This document shows, in pieces, positions 37,875 through 45,975 of a stretch of 64,000 bases of DNA. The translations under genes and the position numbers were made by a program. This DNA comes from Acuticoccus sp051016205 (GTDB lineage Bacteria; Pseudomonadota; Alphaproteobacteria; Rhizobiales; Amorphaceae): positions 2,108,001 to 2,172,000 of the forward strand of contig CP136534.1 in NCBI GenBank assembly GCA_051016205.1, in the 5' to 3' direction. The notes under the pieces are model-generated. The model was not told where the DNA came from, made no database searches, and saw nothing but the letters and a program-made list of their open reading frames with translations. How positions within the stretch are numbered: the stretch's first letter is position 1; each line of letters starts with the position of its first letter.

Positions 37875-38351
37875 TCAGTAGGGGCGGCCATCCTTGTGGG
37901 TGAACTGCCACGTGCCTTCAGGCGACAGCGATGCCTTCAGATCGTCGGAGGGGTAGGTGGCACCGTCCCCCGGGGTGCGATCGCCGATCTCAAGATAGTG
38001 AACCGGCGTGCCTGACCGGTTCACCAGATGGTGGGCGATACCCCCTGCGGGGAATCCTGCGCACATGCCTGGCCGCAGCGGGATCTCCTCCGTCTCCGTC
38101 ACCAATGTCGGGTGGCCCTCCAGGATGTAGACAAATTCATCCTGCTTTGTGTGGCGATGCAGGAGTGCTGACTCGCCACCAGGCGCCAGAATGGTCAAAT
38201 TGACGCCGAAATTCTTCAAGCCGAACCGGTCGCCGAGCTGACGCTTCTCGCGCCCGGCCATCCGCGAGGCAAACGGCTCGGGGTAGTTGGACGGCTTGGT
38301 CCGTGGCGCAACGGCCTGTGCATCCAATGCCGCTGGCGTGTCTGTGGACAT
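37875..38351 (-). CDS. Cupin-domain protein
   Basis: A 158-residue protein with one cupin barrel. Motif 1 reads LHRHTKQDEFVYILEG and motif 2 reads MCAGFPAGGIAHHLVN, giving His, His, Glu and His as potential metal ligands. The N-terminal part PSNYPEPFASRMAGREKRQL GDRFGLKNFGVNL is typical of a widespread proteobacterial cupin subgroup without known substrate. It may bind a metal and a small sugar or acid. Monocistronic and convergent to ctpA. Confidence 0.85.
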   Translation of the reverse strand: MSTDTPAALDAQAVAPRTKPSNYPEPFASRMAGREKRQLGDRFGLKNFGVNLTILAPGGESALLHRHTKQDEFVYILEGHPTLVTETEEIPLRPGMCAGFPAGGIAHHLVNRSGTPVHYLEIGDRTPGDGATYPSDDLKASLSPEGTWQFTHKDGRPY

Positions 38352-38886
38352 GGGTCGCTCTCCTTACCGATCCACTAAAGGCTAGAGCATGTCTTGCCCC
38401 CGCGAAAATGCGCGAGGGCCCCTCCACGGATTGTGGAAAGCCGTGCTCTATGGTGCGACGGGATGCTCCGGGCACGCGGCAATACCGCCGCGGGACGCCG
38501 CAGGGCCACCAAAGGCACCACCCGGGCGTTCCCGTTGCACCCACGGCGCTCTTGCTCGTGTTAGCAGCGCGCCCTTGGAAGAGGGCCCTGCCGGCGCATG
38601 GGTCGCTCAATCGGTTTCAGGTCGCGCGTGTCCATGGACGCCTCATGCCCGCCGAGCGGTTGCATCGCGGCCGAAGGCCTTGTCGCAGGCGGGAATTGCC
38701 AACGCCGACGCCACACCACACCACCAGACCCTGCCCGAGGGGTGTGCGACATCCCCGACGAGGAGGCATCGTCCTTGCATCCCCCGCAATCTGACGGCTT
38801 AAGGCGAGCGAGTCTTGCAGTCTGGCCGGCCATGCGCCAAAGCCGTCAGCGAAGTGGAGCGAACACGTCAAGGTTTGGGGAGAGGA
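38352..38886. other. GC-rich intergenic region
   Basis: About 530 bases between divergent genes. Several frames are open because of high GC, but none has protein-like composition or a ribosome binding site. It must contain promoters for the cupin and DUF423 genes; nothing else was recognised. Confidence 0.45.
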
Positions 38887-39252
38887 ATGCGGATTGTTCT
38901 TGTTGGTGCCCTCAATGGGGCAATGGCGGTGGGCCTTGGGGCTTTTGCGGCACACGGCCTTGAAGGCCAATTCGCAATGGCCAATGCCGAGCTTTTTAAT
39001 GTGGCCGTATTCTACCAGGCACTCCATGCGGTGACGCTCGTAGCGCTCGGCGCCCTGCGCAGCGAACTTTACCGCCCTGTGGTGGACACGGCCGCCTGGG
39101 CCTTCCTTGCGGGCCTCGTTCTGTTCTGCGGATCCCTTTACGCCAAGGGTCTCAACCCTGATTGGGTGCTGCCGTACGTCACCCCGCTCGGCGGCGGTGC
39201 GTTCATCGCCGGCTGGCTTCTTCTTGCCGTGGCAGCGGCCAGGCGCATTTAG
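38887..39252 (+). CDS. DUF423 small membrane protein
   Basis: A 121-residue protein with GAGGA directly before the ATG. Four hydrophobic segments and the family hallmarks GALNGAMAVGLGAFAAHGLE, VFYQALHAVTLVALG, FCGSLYAKGL and TPLGGGAFIAGWLLLAVAA identify DUF423 (YgdD/TMEM256-like). Its function is unknown; it is an inner-membrane protein. Confidence 0.92.
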   Translation: MRIVLVGALNGAMAVGLGAFAAHGLEGQFAMANAELFNVAVFYQALHAVTLVALGALRSELYRPVVDTAAWAFLAGLVLFCGSLYAKGLNPDWVLPYVTPLGGGAFIAGWLLLAVAAARRI

Positions 39253-39262
39253 ACCGCCCCCT

Positions 39263-40002
39263 TTGGCCGGGGGCCTCTCTCGCCTCTTCGGTCGATGGCG
39301 CGGCGTTCCGTCACGCCATCACGCCTACGCGGTCCTGACCGATCACGGCGTTGCCTATGGGCGGATACCGAAGGCGGCGAACTCCATGGTGCGCGCCCGC
39401 CTCGCACGGCACGCGAACCTGGTGGGCGGCGGCACGGCCAAGGTGAACCAGGACGCCTTTTGGGCCGATGGGAGCACCAAAGGTGTGGCGCTCCTCACGG
39501 GACGTGCGTTGTGTGAAGACTGGCCGAATGCCTACGTCTTCACCATCGTGCGCAATCCTTTTGCACGGCTTGTCTCAGCCTACGAGAACAAGATCTTGCA
39601 TGCCCCTGAGGGACCGCGCTTGGCAAGGGCTTTGCGCAGGGCATGGCCTTTGACGCCTTTGTCGAACAGGTCGCCCGTACGCCTGACGACGGCGCAAACC
39701 TTCACATCCGTACCCAGACCTCGCTGTTGTTTGATGGCGGGGAGCCGCCGATGCTGCACGTGGTGGCGCTTGAGCGTCTCGCGCAGGAGTGGGATGGCCT
39801 GAGGGAGGCCATGAAGGCCACGGGTTTTGATATCGGCAGGGTGCCCAGGCCTCGCCCCATGCCCCACCAGCCGCGACTTGCGGACAATCCCTGGACGCCG
39901 CAGCTCGTAGATCTTGTCACGACCCGTTACGCCAAGGACTTCGAGCGCTTTTACCCCAATGCGCAGGAGCCCACGTGGACGCGCAAGGACGCGCCGCGGT
40001 AA
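39263..40002 (+). pseudogene. Frameshifted sulfotransferase-family gene
   Basis: Two adjoining frames make one sulfotransferase-like protein. The first reads YAVLTDHGVAYGRIPKAANS, MVRARLARHANLVGGGTAK and TIVRNPFARLVSAYENKI, that is both PAPS-binding elements. After about 39610 the homology moves to another frame: RLGKGFAQGMAFDAFVEQVA, LLFDGGEPPMLHVVALERLA, and DLVTTRYAKDFERFYPN. The shift point is within 39605-39630. Only a TTG at 39263 is available as start, 11 bases after the DUF423 gene. Either a true inactivating frameshift, a sequencing error, or recoding. Confidence 0.72.
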
Positions 40003-40044
40003 GCGGTGCGCCGGTCAGGCAAACACTCTCCCGATGTCTGGAGA

Positions 40045-40354
40045 TGGTGCCGCAGGGGAGGATTGAACTCCCGACCTCACCCTTCATACCACTTCGACTT
40101 TCGCCGCCGCCAAGGGCGATGTCTACCGCCATGGCGTTCGTGGTCTGGACTATCCCTTCACCCACGACCCTGAGGATCGGGGCGCCGCCCGTCTAGTCTC
40201 TACACCGTTCCGCGTGAGGCGGACTTGGCTCGGGATTGGCATAGGCTGTGAGGCCCGAAGCGTTCCCCGAATTTGAGCAGTGTGCACCTCGCAGTCACCC
40301 GCGAGGGAGGCAAATCGTTACCAAGGGTGCGCTCTACCACTGAGCTACTGCGGC
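40045..40354 (-). tRNA. tRNA-Thr(GGU) gene interrupted by a group I intron
   Basis: Read on the minus strand, 40354-40320 is a 5' tRNA half: acceptor GCCGCAG, D arm GCTC-AGTGGTA-GAGC, anticodon stem start CACCC and loop TTGGT. The 3' half is 40084-40045: AAGGGTG, the T arm GGGAG-TTCAATC-CTCCC, acceptor CTGCGGC, discriminator A and encoded CCA. Joined, they form a complete cloverleaf with a 7-bp acceptor, 5-bp T stem, and a 5-bp anticodon stem CACCC/GGGTG enclosing loop TTGGTAA, anticodon GGT for threonine codons ACC and ACU. The 235 bases between them interrupt the gene after anticodon base 36. Confidence 0.92.
40085..40319 (-). ncRNA. Group I self-splicing intron in tRNA-Thr
   Basis: A 235-nt insertion between tRNA positions 36 and 37. 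It follows an exon ending in U and itself ends in G, the two hallmarks of group I splice sites. The conserved core is visible on the minus strand: a P/Q region (CAAATTCGGGGAACGC ... ATGCCAATCCCGAGCC), an R element GGTGTAGAGACTAGACGG and an S element AAGGGATAGTCCAGACC. P7 forms between GACTA (40194-40198) and TAGTC (40148-40152). A short P1 can form between exon GGU and intron GCC with the expected U-G wobble. There is no open reading frame, so no homing endonuclease. It is the compact type seen in other bacterial tRNA introns (IC3-like). Confidence 0.9.
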
Positions 40355-41004
40355 AACGCCGGCGCTCTTAACACTCGCCGCGGCGCGCGTCCAGACGATC
40401 AAGCCCCCTTAAATGCCCGTGAGCGCGAACTTTCCTCGCACCCTCGTGACCCAAAGTGAGCCTACGGTGGGGACGGCAGGCTCTGGTAGAGGTCTTCTAT
40501 CGTGCGCTGTGGCAGGCTTCGATCTCAGCGTGCGGCCAATGGGCTTGGGGCAGAGGATGAAACTCGCTGCATCTGCCCTAGTGTTGCCACAAAAATCACT
40601 ATTTTAGATTGTATGTTACAAACGGTAAGGAATGAACTCCTGAATGGCAGAAGTTTAATGGAATATGTCACCGCGATGACCCCACGAGCATAATCCTTCA
40701 TTGTGCGTGCTGAAATCTCCAACTATAGGACACTCCACGATCGCTGAGCCCCAAGGGCGCTGCGAGTCGGCGCCAGAGGCAGGTGGAAGTTTTATGCATA
40801 AACTGCTATGGGTTGTGCCCGTCGGCATGCATGCGTATCCGACGGCCACGTCACTTAAGCCAAGCTTTGGGTGCTGACTTCGACAATCTTGTGGCAAGGT
40901 CCCTGTGGTTGGGCGATCTCATAAGGCGCTCGCGTTAAGTTGGCGTCACTAAACGAAGTTCTATGCGGGCTTGATGAAGGATTGTGCAACGTGGGAATGG
41001 AAAA
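40355..41004. other. Intergenic region
   Basis: About 650 bases between the tRNA-Thr gene and an XRE regulator. The first part is GC-rich and must contain the tRNA promoter (leftward); 40590-40990 is A/T-richer and likely contains the rightward regulator promoter. No gene or RNA was recognised. Confidence 0.45.
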
Positions 41005-41463
41005 ATGACAAGTGCGTCGACTGGGCAAGCGAAGATGACCGAACAGCGTTTTCAGCCGGTACCCAACCAACGGTCTGCGAATTCGGTTGACAGCCATGTG
41101 GGCTCGAGGGTCCGCTTGCGTCGTCTTGAGCTTGGGCTCAGCCAGGAAAAGCTCGCAGATCAACTGGGCATCACCTTTCAACAGGTGCAGAAGTACGAGC
41201 GTGGCACCAACCGCATCGGCGCCAGCCGCCTACACCAGATCGCGCTCGTTCTGCAGTCGCCGATCACCTACTTCTTCGAGGGTGCCTCCGAAACCGCCCT
41301 TCCGCGCACGGACGGCTCGCCCCTCTCGCAGGTTCTTGCCGATCCTGCCACGGTTCGCCTTGTGCGTGCCTTTGCCAGCATCACCGACCCGCAGCTGAAG
41401 CAAAAGGCCGTCGGCATCATCGAAGCCATCGCCGATACCGCCGGGCCCTCCACCAAGTCCTGA
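41005..41463 (+). CDS. XRE-family helix-turn-helix transcriptional regulator
   Basis: A 152-residue protein. The HTH (about 30-85) reads GSRVRLRRLELGLSQEKLAD, QLGITFQQVQKYERGTNRIG, ASRLHQIALVLQSPITYFFE, matching a common rhizobial and caulobacterial XRE subfamily. The start ATG 41005 follows GGGAATGGAAA. The C-terminal region SITDPQLKQKAVGIIEAI is the usual short dimerisation tail. Its targets are unknown. Confidence 0.93.
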   Translation: MTSASTGQAKMTEQRFQPVPNQRSANSVDSHVGSRVRLRRLELGLSQEKLADQLGITFQQVQKYERGTNRIGASRLHQIALVLQSPITYFFEGASETALPRTDGSPLSQVLADPATVRLVRAFASITDPQLKQKAVGIIEAIADTAGPSTKS

Positions 41464-41596
41464 CGTCCGTTCCCACCGTATGGCCAGCGCGGCGCGCCTT
41501 ATGGCGCGACCGCACCGGCCGCGCCTATCGCTTATGTGTGCCTTGGCGAATCCACACGGAAGCTGATATCTGGTCTCCAAAATCTTTGGAGCGCCG

Positions 41597-42985
41597 ATGT
41601 CCACTCGCACCGAAACCGATTCCTTTGGCGCGCTGGAAGTTCCCAGCGAGCGGTACTACGGGGCTCAAACAGCCCGAAGCCTGATCAACTTCAAGATCGG
41701 TACCGACACCATGCCGCTGCCGCTGGTGCGCGCGCTCGGCATTGTCAAAAAAGCAGCCGCGCTCACCAACATGGAGCTTGGTACGCTGGACAGGCCCATT
41801 GGCGAAGCCATCGCCAGCGCCGCCGATGAAGTGATTGACGGCAAGCGTGACGACGACTTCCCCCTGGTGGTCTACCAGACAGGTTCGGGCACTCAGTCGA
41901 ACATGAATGCCAACGAGGTGATTGCAAATCTTGCGATCTTGCGATTGGGTGGCACCATTGGCACGAAAGATCCTGTCCACCCCAACGACCACGTCAACCG
42001 TTCCCAGTCCTCCAACGACACCTTCCCCACAGCCATGCATGTGGCCGCCGTGGAGGAGATCACGCACCGCCTCTTGCCTGGGCTGAAACACCTGCGTGAC
42101 ACGCTTGCGGATAAGGGGGAGAGCTTTGGTGACATCATCAAGATTGGCCGCACCCACACCCAGGACGCAACGCCTCTGACCCTCTCGCAGGAGTTTTCAG
42201 GTTATGTGGCGCAGCTCGACTTCGCCATCGATCAGGTGACGGCAAGCCTCAACGCCCTTTATCCGCTCGCCCAAGGCGGGACGGCCGTGGGCACCGGGCT
42301 CAACGCCAAGAAGGGGTTTGCCGAAGGGGTCGCAAGGCATATTGCCGACATTACCGGCTTGCCCTTCGTGACGGCGGGCAACAAGTTTGCCGCCCTTGCC
42401 GCCCATGATGCCTATGTGGCCGCCCACGGTGCGTTGAACGTTGCGGCAACGGCGGTCTTCAAGATTGCCAACGACATCCGCCTTTTGGGGTCTGGCCCGC
42501 GCTCAGGCCTTGCGGAACTCTCGCTGCCTGAAAACGAGCCGGGGTCGTCCATCATGCCGGGCAAGGTGAACCCCACCCAGTGCGAGGCGCTGACGATGGT
42601 CGCTTGCCGCGTGTTCGGCAACCAGACCACCGTTACCGTTGCCGGCAGTCAGGGGCACTTCGAACTCAACGTCTACAAACCCGTCATGGCTGACGCCTTT
42701 TTGCAGTCGGTGCGGCTGTTGGCGGACGGTTGCGTCAGCTTTGCGGACAACTGCGTGAAGGGGATTGAGGCCAACGCGGGCCGGATTCAGGAGCTGATGG
42801 AGCGCTCGCTCATGCTCGTCACCGCCCTTGCCCCCGAAATCGGCTACGACAATGCCACGAAGATTGCCAAGTCAGCCCACAAAAACGGCACCACCTTGCG
42901 AGAAGAGGCGGTGGGACAGGGCTTCGTTACGGCCGAGCGGTTCGACCAGATCGTGCGGCCGGAGAAGATGGTGGGCCCATCCTAG
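41597..42985 (+). CDS. fumC: Class II fumarate hydratase
   Basis: A 462-residue TCA-cycle enzyme: reversible hydration of fumarate to malate without an iron-sulfur cluster. TETDSFGALEVPSERYYGAQ, QTGSGTQSNMNANEVIANLA, SSNDTFPTAMHVAA, KIGRTHTQDATPLTLSQEF, and the signature GSSIMPGKVNPTQCEAL (catalytic serine loop) are all present. Length is that of FumC. It is followed closely by DUF4169 and ribbon-helix-helix genes, a common alphaproteobacterial arrangement. Confidence 0.97.
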   Translation: MSTRTETDSFGALEVPSERYYGAQTARSLINFKIGTDTMPLPLVRALGIVKKAAALTNMELGTLDRPIGEAIASAADEVIDGKRDDDFPLVVYQTGSGTQSNMNANEVIANLAILRLGGTIGTKDPVHPNDHVNRSQSSNDTFPTAMHVAAVEEITHRLLPGLKHLRDTLADKGESFGDIIKIGRTHTQDATPLTLSQEFSGYVAQLDFAIDQVTASLNALYPLAQGGTAVGTGLNAKKGFAEGVARHIADITGLPFVTAGNKFAALAAHDAYVAAHGALNVAATAVFKIANDIRLLGSGPRSGLAELSLPENEPGSSIMPGKVNPTQCEALTMVACRVFGNQTTVTVAGSQGHFELNVYKPVMADAFLQSVRLLADGCVSFADNCVKGIEANAGRIQELMERSLMLVTALAPEIGYDNATKIAKSAHKNGTTLREEAVGQGFVTAERFDQIVRPEKMVGPS

Positions 42986-43000
42986 GGGCAGGACCAGATT

Positions 43001-43213
43001 ATGGCGGACGTCATCAATCTGCGCATGGCTCGCAAAGCCAAAAAGCGGGCCGAGCGGAGGGCCGGCGCAGAACGAAGCCGCATCGCCCACGGTGTGAGCG
43101 GTGCACAGCGCGAAGCCGCAAGAGTTGCGACCGAGCGCAAATGTGAGATCTTGGAAGGGCACAGGCTGACACCTGTGGCCGATGAAGCGGGCGAGACGAT
43201 CCGCAAGAAGTGA
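43001..43213 (+). CDS. DUF4169 small basic protein
   Basis: A 70-residue Arg/Lys/Ala-rich, helical protein starting MADVINLRMARKAKKRAERR, which fits DUF4169. Possibly nucleic-acid binding because of its charge; function unknown. It sits 15 bases after fumC and seven before the RHH gene. Confidence 0.88.
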   Translation: MADVINLRMARKAKKRAERRAGAERSRIAHGVSGAQREAARVATERKCEILEGHRLTPVADEAGETIRKK

Positions 43214-43219
43214 AAACAG

Positions 43220-43444
43220 ATGCCACAACTGACCAAACGATCCGTGGCCCTCAAGGGTCACCCAACCAGCGTTGCTCTAGAGGATGACTTCTGGGCCGCC
43301 CTGGACCGATGGGCGAAGACCGATCACATCTCTGTCCCAGTCTTGATTTCGCGCATTGACGAAACGCGCCAGGAAGGATCGCTTGCCTCAGCGATCCGCG
43401 TGCAGATCCTCAAGCACGTGCAAGACGGGCGGGCGGTGAATTGA
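43220..43444 (+). CDS. Ribbon-helix-helix domain protein
   Basis: A 74-residue protein with a short strand (KRSVALKGHPTSVALEDDFW) and two helices (FWAALDRWAKTDHISVPVLI, SRIDETRQEGSLASAIRVQI), the fold of RHH_4 DNA-binding proteins. Probably a small repressor or antitoxin-like factor. Conserved next to fumC in relatives; no toxin gene adjoins it. Confidence 0.88.
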   Translation: MPQLTKRSVALKGHPTSVALEDDFWAALDRWAKTDHISVPVLISRIDETRQEGSLASAIRVQILKHVQDGRAVN

Positions 43445-43479
43445 TCGGCTCCACCACGCCGCAAACTGCGTTCAGTGTC

Positions 43480-43752
43480 TCAGTGGACGCTGACGGTCAG
43501 TAAGTTCTGTTCCATGGCGTTCTTCAAGACCGCCTGGGGCGTGTCGGCAAGGACGATGGGGTGACCGCCCGCCGACAAGAGCGCCCAGAATTTGTGACCA
43601 GGGGTCAGCTCCGGCGCGTTGGGAAACAGGCGCATCAATTCCTCTGACTGGAAGGTGCGCACGTAGGCCACTTCGCCTTCGCCCATGGCGGCAAGCGTTT
43701 CAGCGCTTACCGTCACGGCGTGTTCGGGGTGGGCCTGTGTGAACTCGGTCAT
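43480..43752 (-). CDS. DUF1150 family protein
   Basis: A 90-residue protein from ATG 43752, with GAGGAG six bases upstream inside the end of the Hsp20 gene; a TTG two codons earlier is less likely. LAAMGEGEVAYVRTFQSEEL, MRLFPNAPELTPGHKFWALL, SAGGHPIVLADT fit DUF1150. Function unknown. Stop-start spacing of two bases indicates an operon with the Hsp20 gene. Confidence 0.9.
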   Translation of the reverse strand: MTEFTQAHPEHAVTVSAETLAAMGEGEVAYVRTFQSEELMRLFPNAPELTPGHKFWALLSAGGHPIVLADTPQAVLKNAMEQNLLTVSVH

Positions 43753-43754
43753 AC

Positions 43755-44201
43755 TCAACTCCTCGCCTTAGGCGCAGCGGCTGCGCCGATCTCGATGGTG
43801 CGTACGGTCCGCTCCGGCTCTGGCCGGGCAAGATCGATTGCAAGCAAGCCATCGGCCAACGCAGCACTTAAAATCTCAATGCCCTCGGCCAAGACGAAGG
43901 CGCGTTGGAACTGGCGTGCCGCGATCCCGCGATGGAGGAATTGACGGTCCCGATCATTTTCGGGCGACTGCTGCCCGCGGATGACAAGCTGATTGTCCTC
44001 CACGGTCACCGAAAGCTGTTCACGTGTGAAGCCGGCCACCGCAAGCGTGATCCGCAAGCGTTCGGCGCCACCGTCCGTCAGTCGTTCGATGTTATAGGGC
44101 GGGTAGCCATCGCTCCCGCTCTTCGTGACACGATCGAGAACGCGCTCAATCTCGTCAAAGCCCAGCAAAAGCGGGCTCGAAAGGGTAGTCATCCGTGACA
44201 T
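43755..44201 (-). CDS. Hsp20/alpha-crystallin small heat shock protein
   Basis: A 148-residue (or 145 from the second ATG at 44192) class A-type small heat-shock protein: FDEIERVLDRVTKSGSDGYP, PPYNIERLTDGGAERLRITL, AVAGFTREQLSVTVEDNQL, FLHRGIAARQFQRAFVLAEG and the closing LLAIDLARPEPE. It is an ATP-independent holdase. Both possible starts have usable purine-rich sites. In rhizobia this class is often controlled by a ROSE RNA thermometer, but I see no convincing ROSE element in the 120 bases upstream. Confidence 0.93.
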   Translation of the reverse strand: MSRMTTLSSPLLLGFDEIERVLDRVTKSGSDGYPPYNIERLTDGGAERLRITLAVAGFTREQLSVTVEDNQLVIRGQQSPENDRDRQFLHRGIAARQFQRAFVLAEGIEILSAALADGLLAIDLARPEPERTVRTIEIGAAAAPKARS

Positions 44202-44324
44202 TCCTCAGTCCTTGCAACAAGCGACCGCTCGGAAAGGCCCATTGGCACCTCCCCGCCAGAACAATATTGGGACATCGGGAGGGGAGCGCAAGCTGTGCGC
44301 GTCAGCCCTGCGACGGTGTCGGCG

Positions 44325-45008
44325 TCAGCGGGGCTTGTGGGCGAGGAGGTCGGGACGGCGCTCGCGGGTGAGGCGGAGGCGTTGATCGTGGCGCCATTGG
44401 GCAATGCGGCCGTGGTCTCCGCTGAGCAAGACCGGGGGGATTTCGCGGCCCTCCCAACTGGCGGGACGGGTGTACTGGGGATGCTCTAAAAGGCTGTCGG
44501 AGAAGCTTTCCTCGGTGGCAGAGGCGGCGTTGCCCATCACCCCTGGCAAAAGCCTCACCACAGCGTCCAGAAGCGCCATTGCGGCGATCTCGCCGCCTGA
44601 AAGGATGAAGTCCCCCAATGAGACCTCTTCAAGTCCACGCGCTTCGATGACGCGCTCATCCACCCCCTCGAACCGGCCGCAGACGAGGGTGACGCCCTCG
44701 GCCTTGGCAAGGCGCACGGCCTCCTCCTGCGCAAACGGGCGGCCGCGGGGACTGAGGAGAAGGCGAGGGCCCTTGCGGGCGCTCTCATCAAGGGCCTTTG
44801 CGAGGATGTCGGGGCGCATCACCATGCCTGGGCCGCCGCCTGCTGGGGTGTCGTCCACGGTGCGATGCTTGTCGGTGGCGTGATCGCGGATATTGACCGT
44901 CGCCAGCGACCAGACCCCTGCCTGAAGTGCGCGGCCCGAGAGGGCAGCCCCCAGCGGCCCCGGGAACATCTCGGGGTAAAGGGTGAGGACGGTGGCGTGA
45001 AAGCTCAC
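44325..45008 (-). CDS. trmD: tRNA (guanine37-N1)-methyltransferase
   Basis: A 227-residue SPOUT methyltransferase: FHATVLTLYPEMFPGPLGAA, DDTPAGGGPGMVMRPDILAK, VCGRFEGVDERVIEARGLEE, SLGDFILSGGEIAAMALLDA and GMGNAAS-like VMGNAASATEESFSD. It makes m1G37, which prevents frameshifting. It overlaps rimM by four bases. The expected rplS downstream is not found. Confidence 0.97.
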   Translation of the reverse strand: MSFHATVLTLYPEMFPGPLGAALSGRALQAGVWSLATVNIRDHATDKHRTVDDTPAGGGPGMVMRPDILAKALDESARKGPRLLLSPRGRPFAQEEAVRLAKAEGVTLVCGRFEGVDERVIEARGLEEVSLGDFILSGGEIAAMALLDAVVRLLPGVMGNAASATEESFSDSLLEHPQYTRPASWEGREIPPVLLSGDHGRIAQWRHDQRLRLTRERRPDLLAHKPR

Positions 45009-45580
45009 GAGCGGTCCTGCGGTTGCTCTTCGGCCTGTGGCGCTCCGTCTTCCCCAGGCGCAGCCGCATCGAGTCCCGCAGGCAGCTCGATGATGAGGAC
45101 ACCTTTGTCCATGTCCACCACGGGCACCACAGCATGGGTGAACGGAAGGACGAGTGTCTCCTCCCCACGCACTTCGATGATGTCGCCTGCGCCATAGTCG
45201 GCGACGGCGATGACAGTGCCAAGGGCCGTGCCCTCTTTCGTGCGCGCCTCAAGGCCCACAAGGTCTACGTGGTAAAACTCGTCCTCCTCGGGCCTTGGCA
45301 GGCGTGAGCGGGGGACGAAGAGGCGCTTTCCGCGCAGCGCTTCAGCACCGTTGCGGTCGTCGATGCCTTGGAAGGTGGCCACCAAGCCTTTGCCGATGGG
45401 TTTGATGGAGGTGAGCTTATGGGTCGCGCCGCTCTCGTCCTGGAACGGGTTGTAGCGGCGCAACGTCAAAGGCTCGTCGGCGTAAACGTTGACGCGGACG
45501 GCACCGCGGACCCCGTGCGGCGTGCCGATGGTGAGCATTTCCACCGGCCTGTCCGCGCGAGGGGGCCCATCCTTCGCCAA
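45005..45580 (-). CDS. rimM: 16S rRNA processing/assembly factor
   Basis: A 191-residue protein with the RimM N-domain (EMLTIGTPHGVRGAVRVNVY, EALRGKRLFVPRSRLP) and PRC-barrel (DEFYHVDLVGLEARTKEGTA, VVPVVDMDKGVLIIELPAGL). It binds S19 during 30S head assembly. The acidic, Gln-rich C-terminal tail is unusually long. It lies between rpsP and trmD, the classic order. Confidence 0.95.
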   Translation of the reverse strand: MAKDGPPRADRPVEMLTIGTPHGVRGAVRVNVYADEPLTLRRYNPFQDESGATHKLTSIKPIGKGLVATFQGIDDRNGAEALRGKRLFVPRSRLPRPEEDEFYHVDLVGLEARTKEGTALGTVIAVADYGAGDIIEVRGEETLVLPFTHAVVPVVDMDKGVLIIELPAGLDAAAPGEDGAPQAEEQPQDRS

Positions 45581-45586
45581 GGGGTG

Positions 45587-45973
45587 TTACGCCTCGGCGC
45601 TTTCGGCGGGCGCTTCGGCAGATGCCTCGGCCTTGTCCGCTTCAGCCTGACGCTGGGCTTCAAGACGCTCCTGGGCCTTCTTGCCTGGCTCGGCCTTGTT
45701 GGGGTTGTTGCGGGCAGGGCGTTCTTTCATGCCCGCCGCGTCCAGGAAGCGCAGCACACGATCGGTGGGTTGCGCGCCCTGGGACAGCCAGTGGCGGATG
45801 CGCTCTTCCAACAGCGTCACGCGCTGGGGATCGTCCTTGTTCAGCATGGGGTTATAGGTCCCCACCTTTTCGATGAAGCGGCCATCGCGGGGGGCACGCA
45901 CGTCGGCGACCACGATGCGATAATAAGGGCGCTTCTTGGAGCCGCCGCGTGCAAGGCGGATACGGGTAGGCAT
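45587..45973 (-). CDS. rpsP: 30S ribosomal protein S16
   Basis: A 128-residue protein: MPTRIRLARGGSKKRPYYRI, DGRFIEKVGTYNPMLNK, and ERIRHWLSQGAQPTDRVLRF are conserved S16 segments. An Ala/Glu-rich tail extends it by about 40 residues, common in alphaproteobacteria. Confidence 0.98.
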   Translation of the reverse strand: MPTRIRLARGGSKKRPYYRIVVADVRAPRDGRFIEKVGTYNPMLNKDDPQRVTLLEERIRHWLSQGAQPTDRVLRFLDAAGMKERPARNNPNKAEPGKKAQERLEAQRQAEADKAEASAEAPAESAEA

Positions 45974-45975
45974 GG

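Noticed and set aside
40046..40110. A lone 3' tRNA-like fragment as a tRNA remnant or integration site
   Set aside because: The matching 5' half is found 235 bases away with group I intron core elements between, so it is a whole interrupted gene rather than an attachment-site scar.
44202..44324. ROSE-type RNA thermometer before the Hsp20 gene
   Set aside because: No conserved ROSE hairpin covering the ribosome binding site could be recognised by eye.
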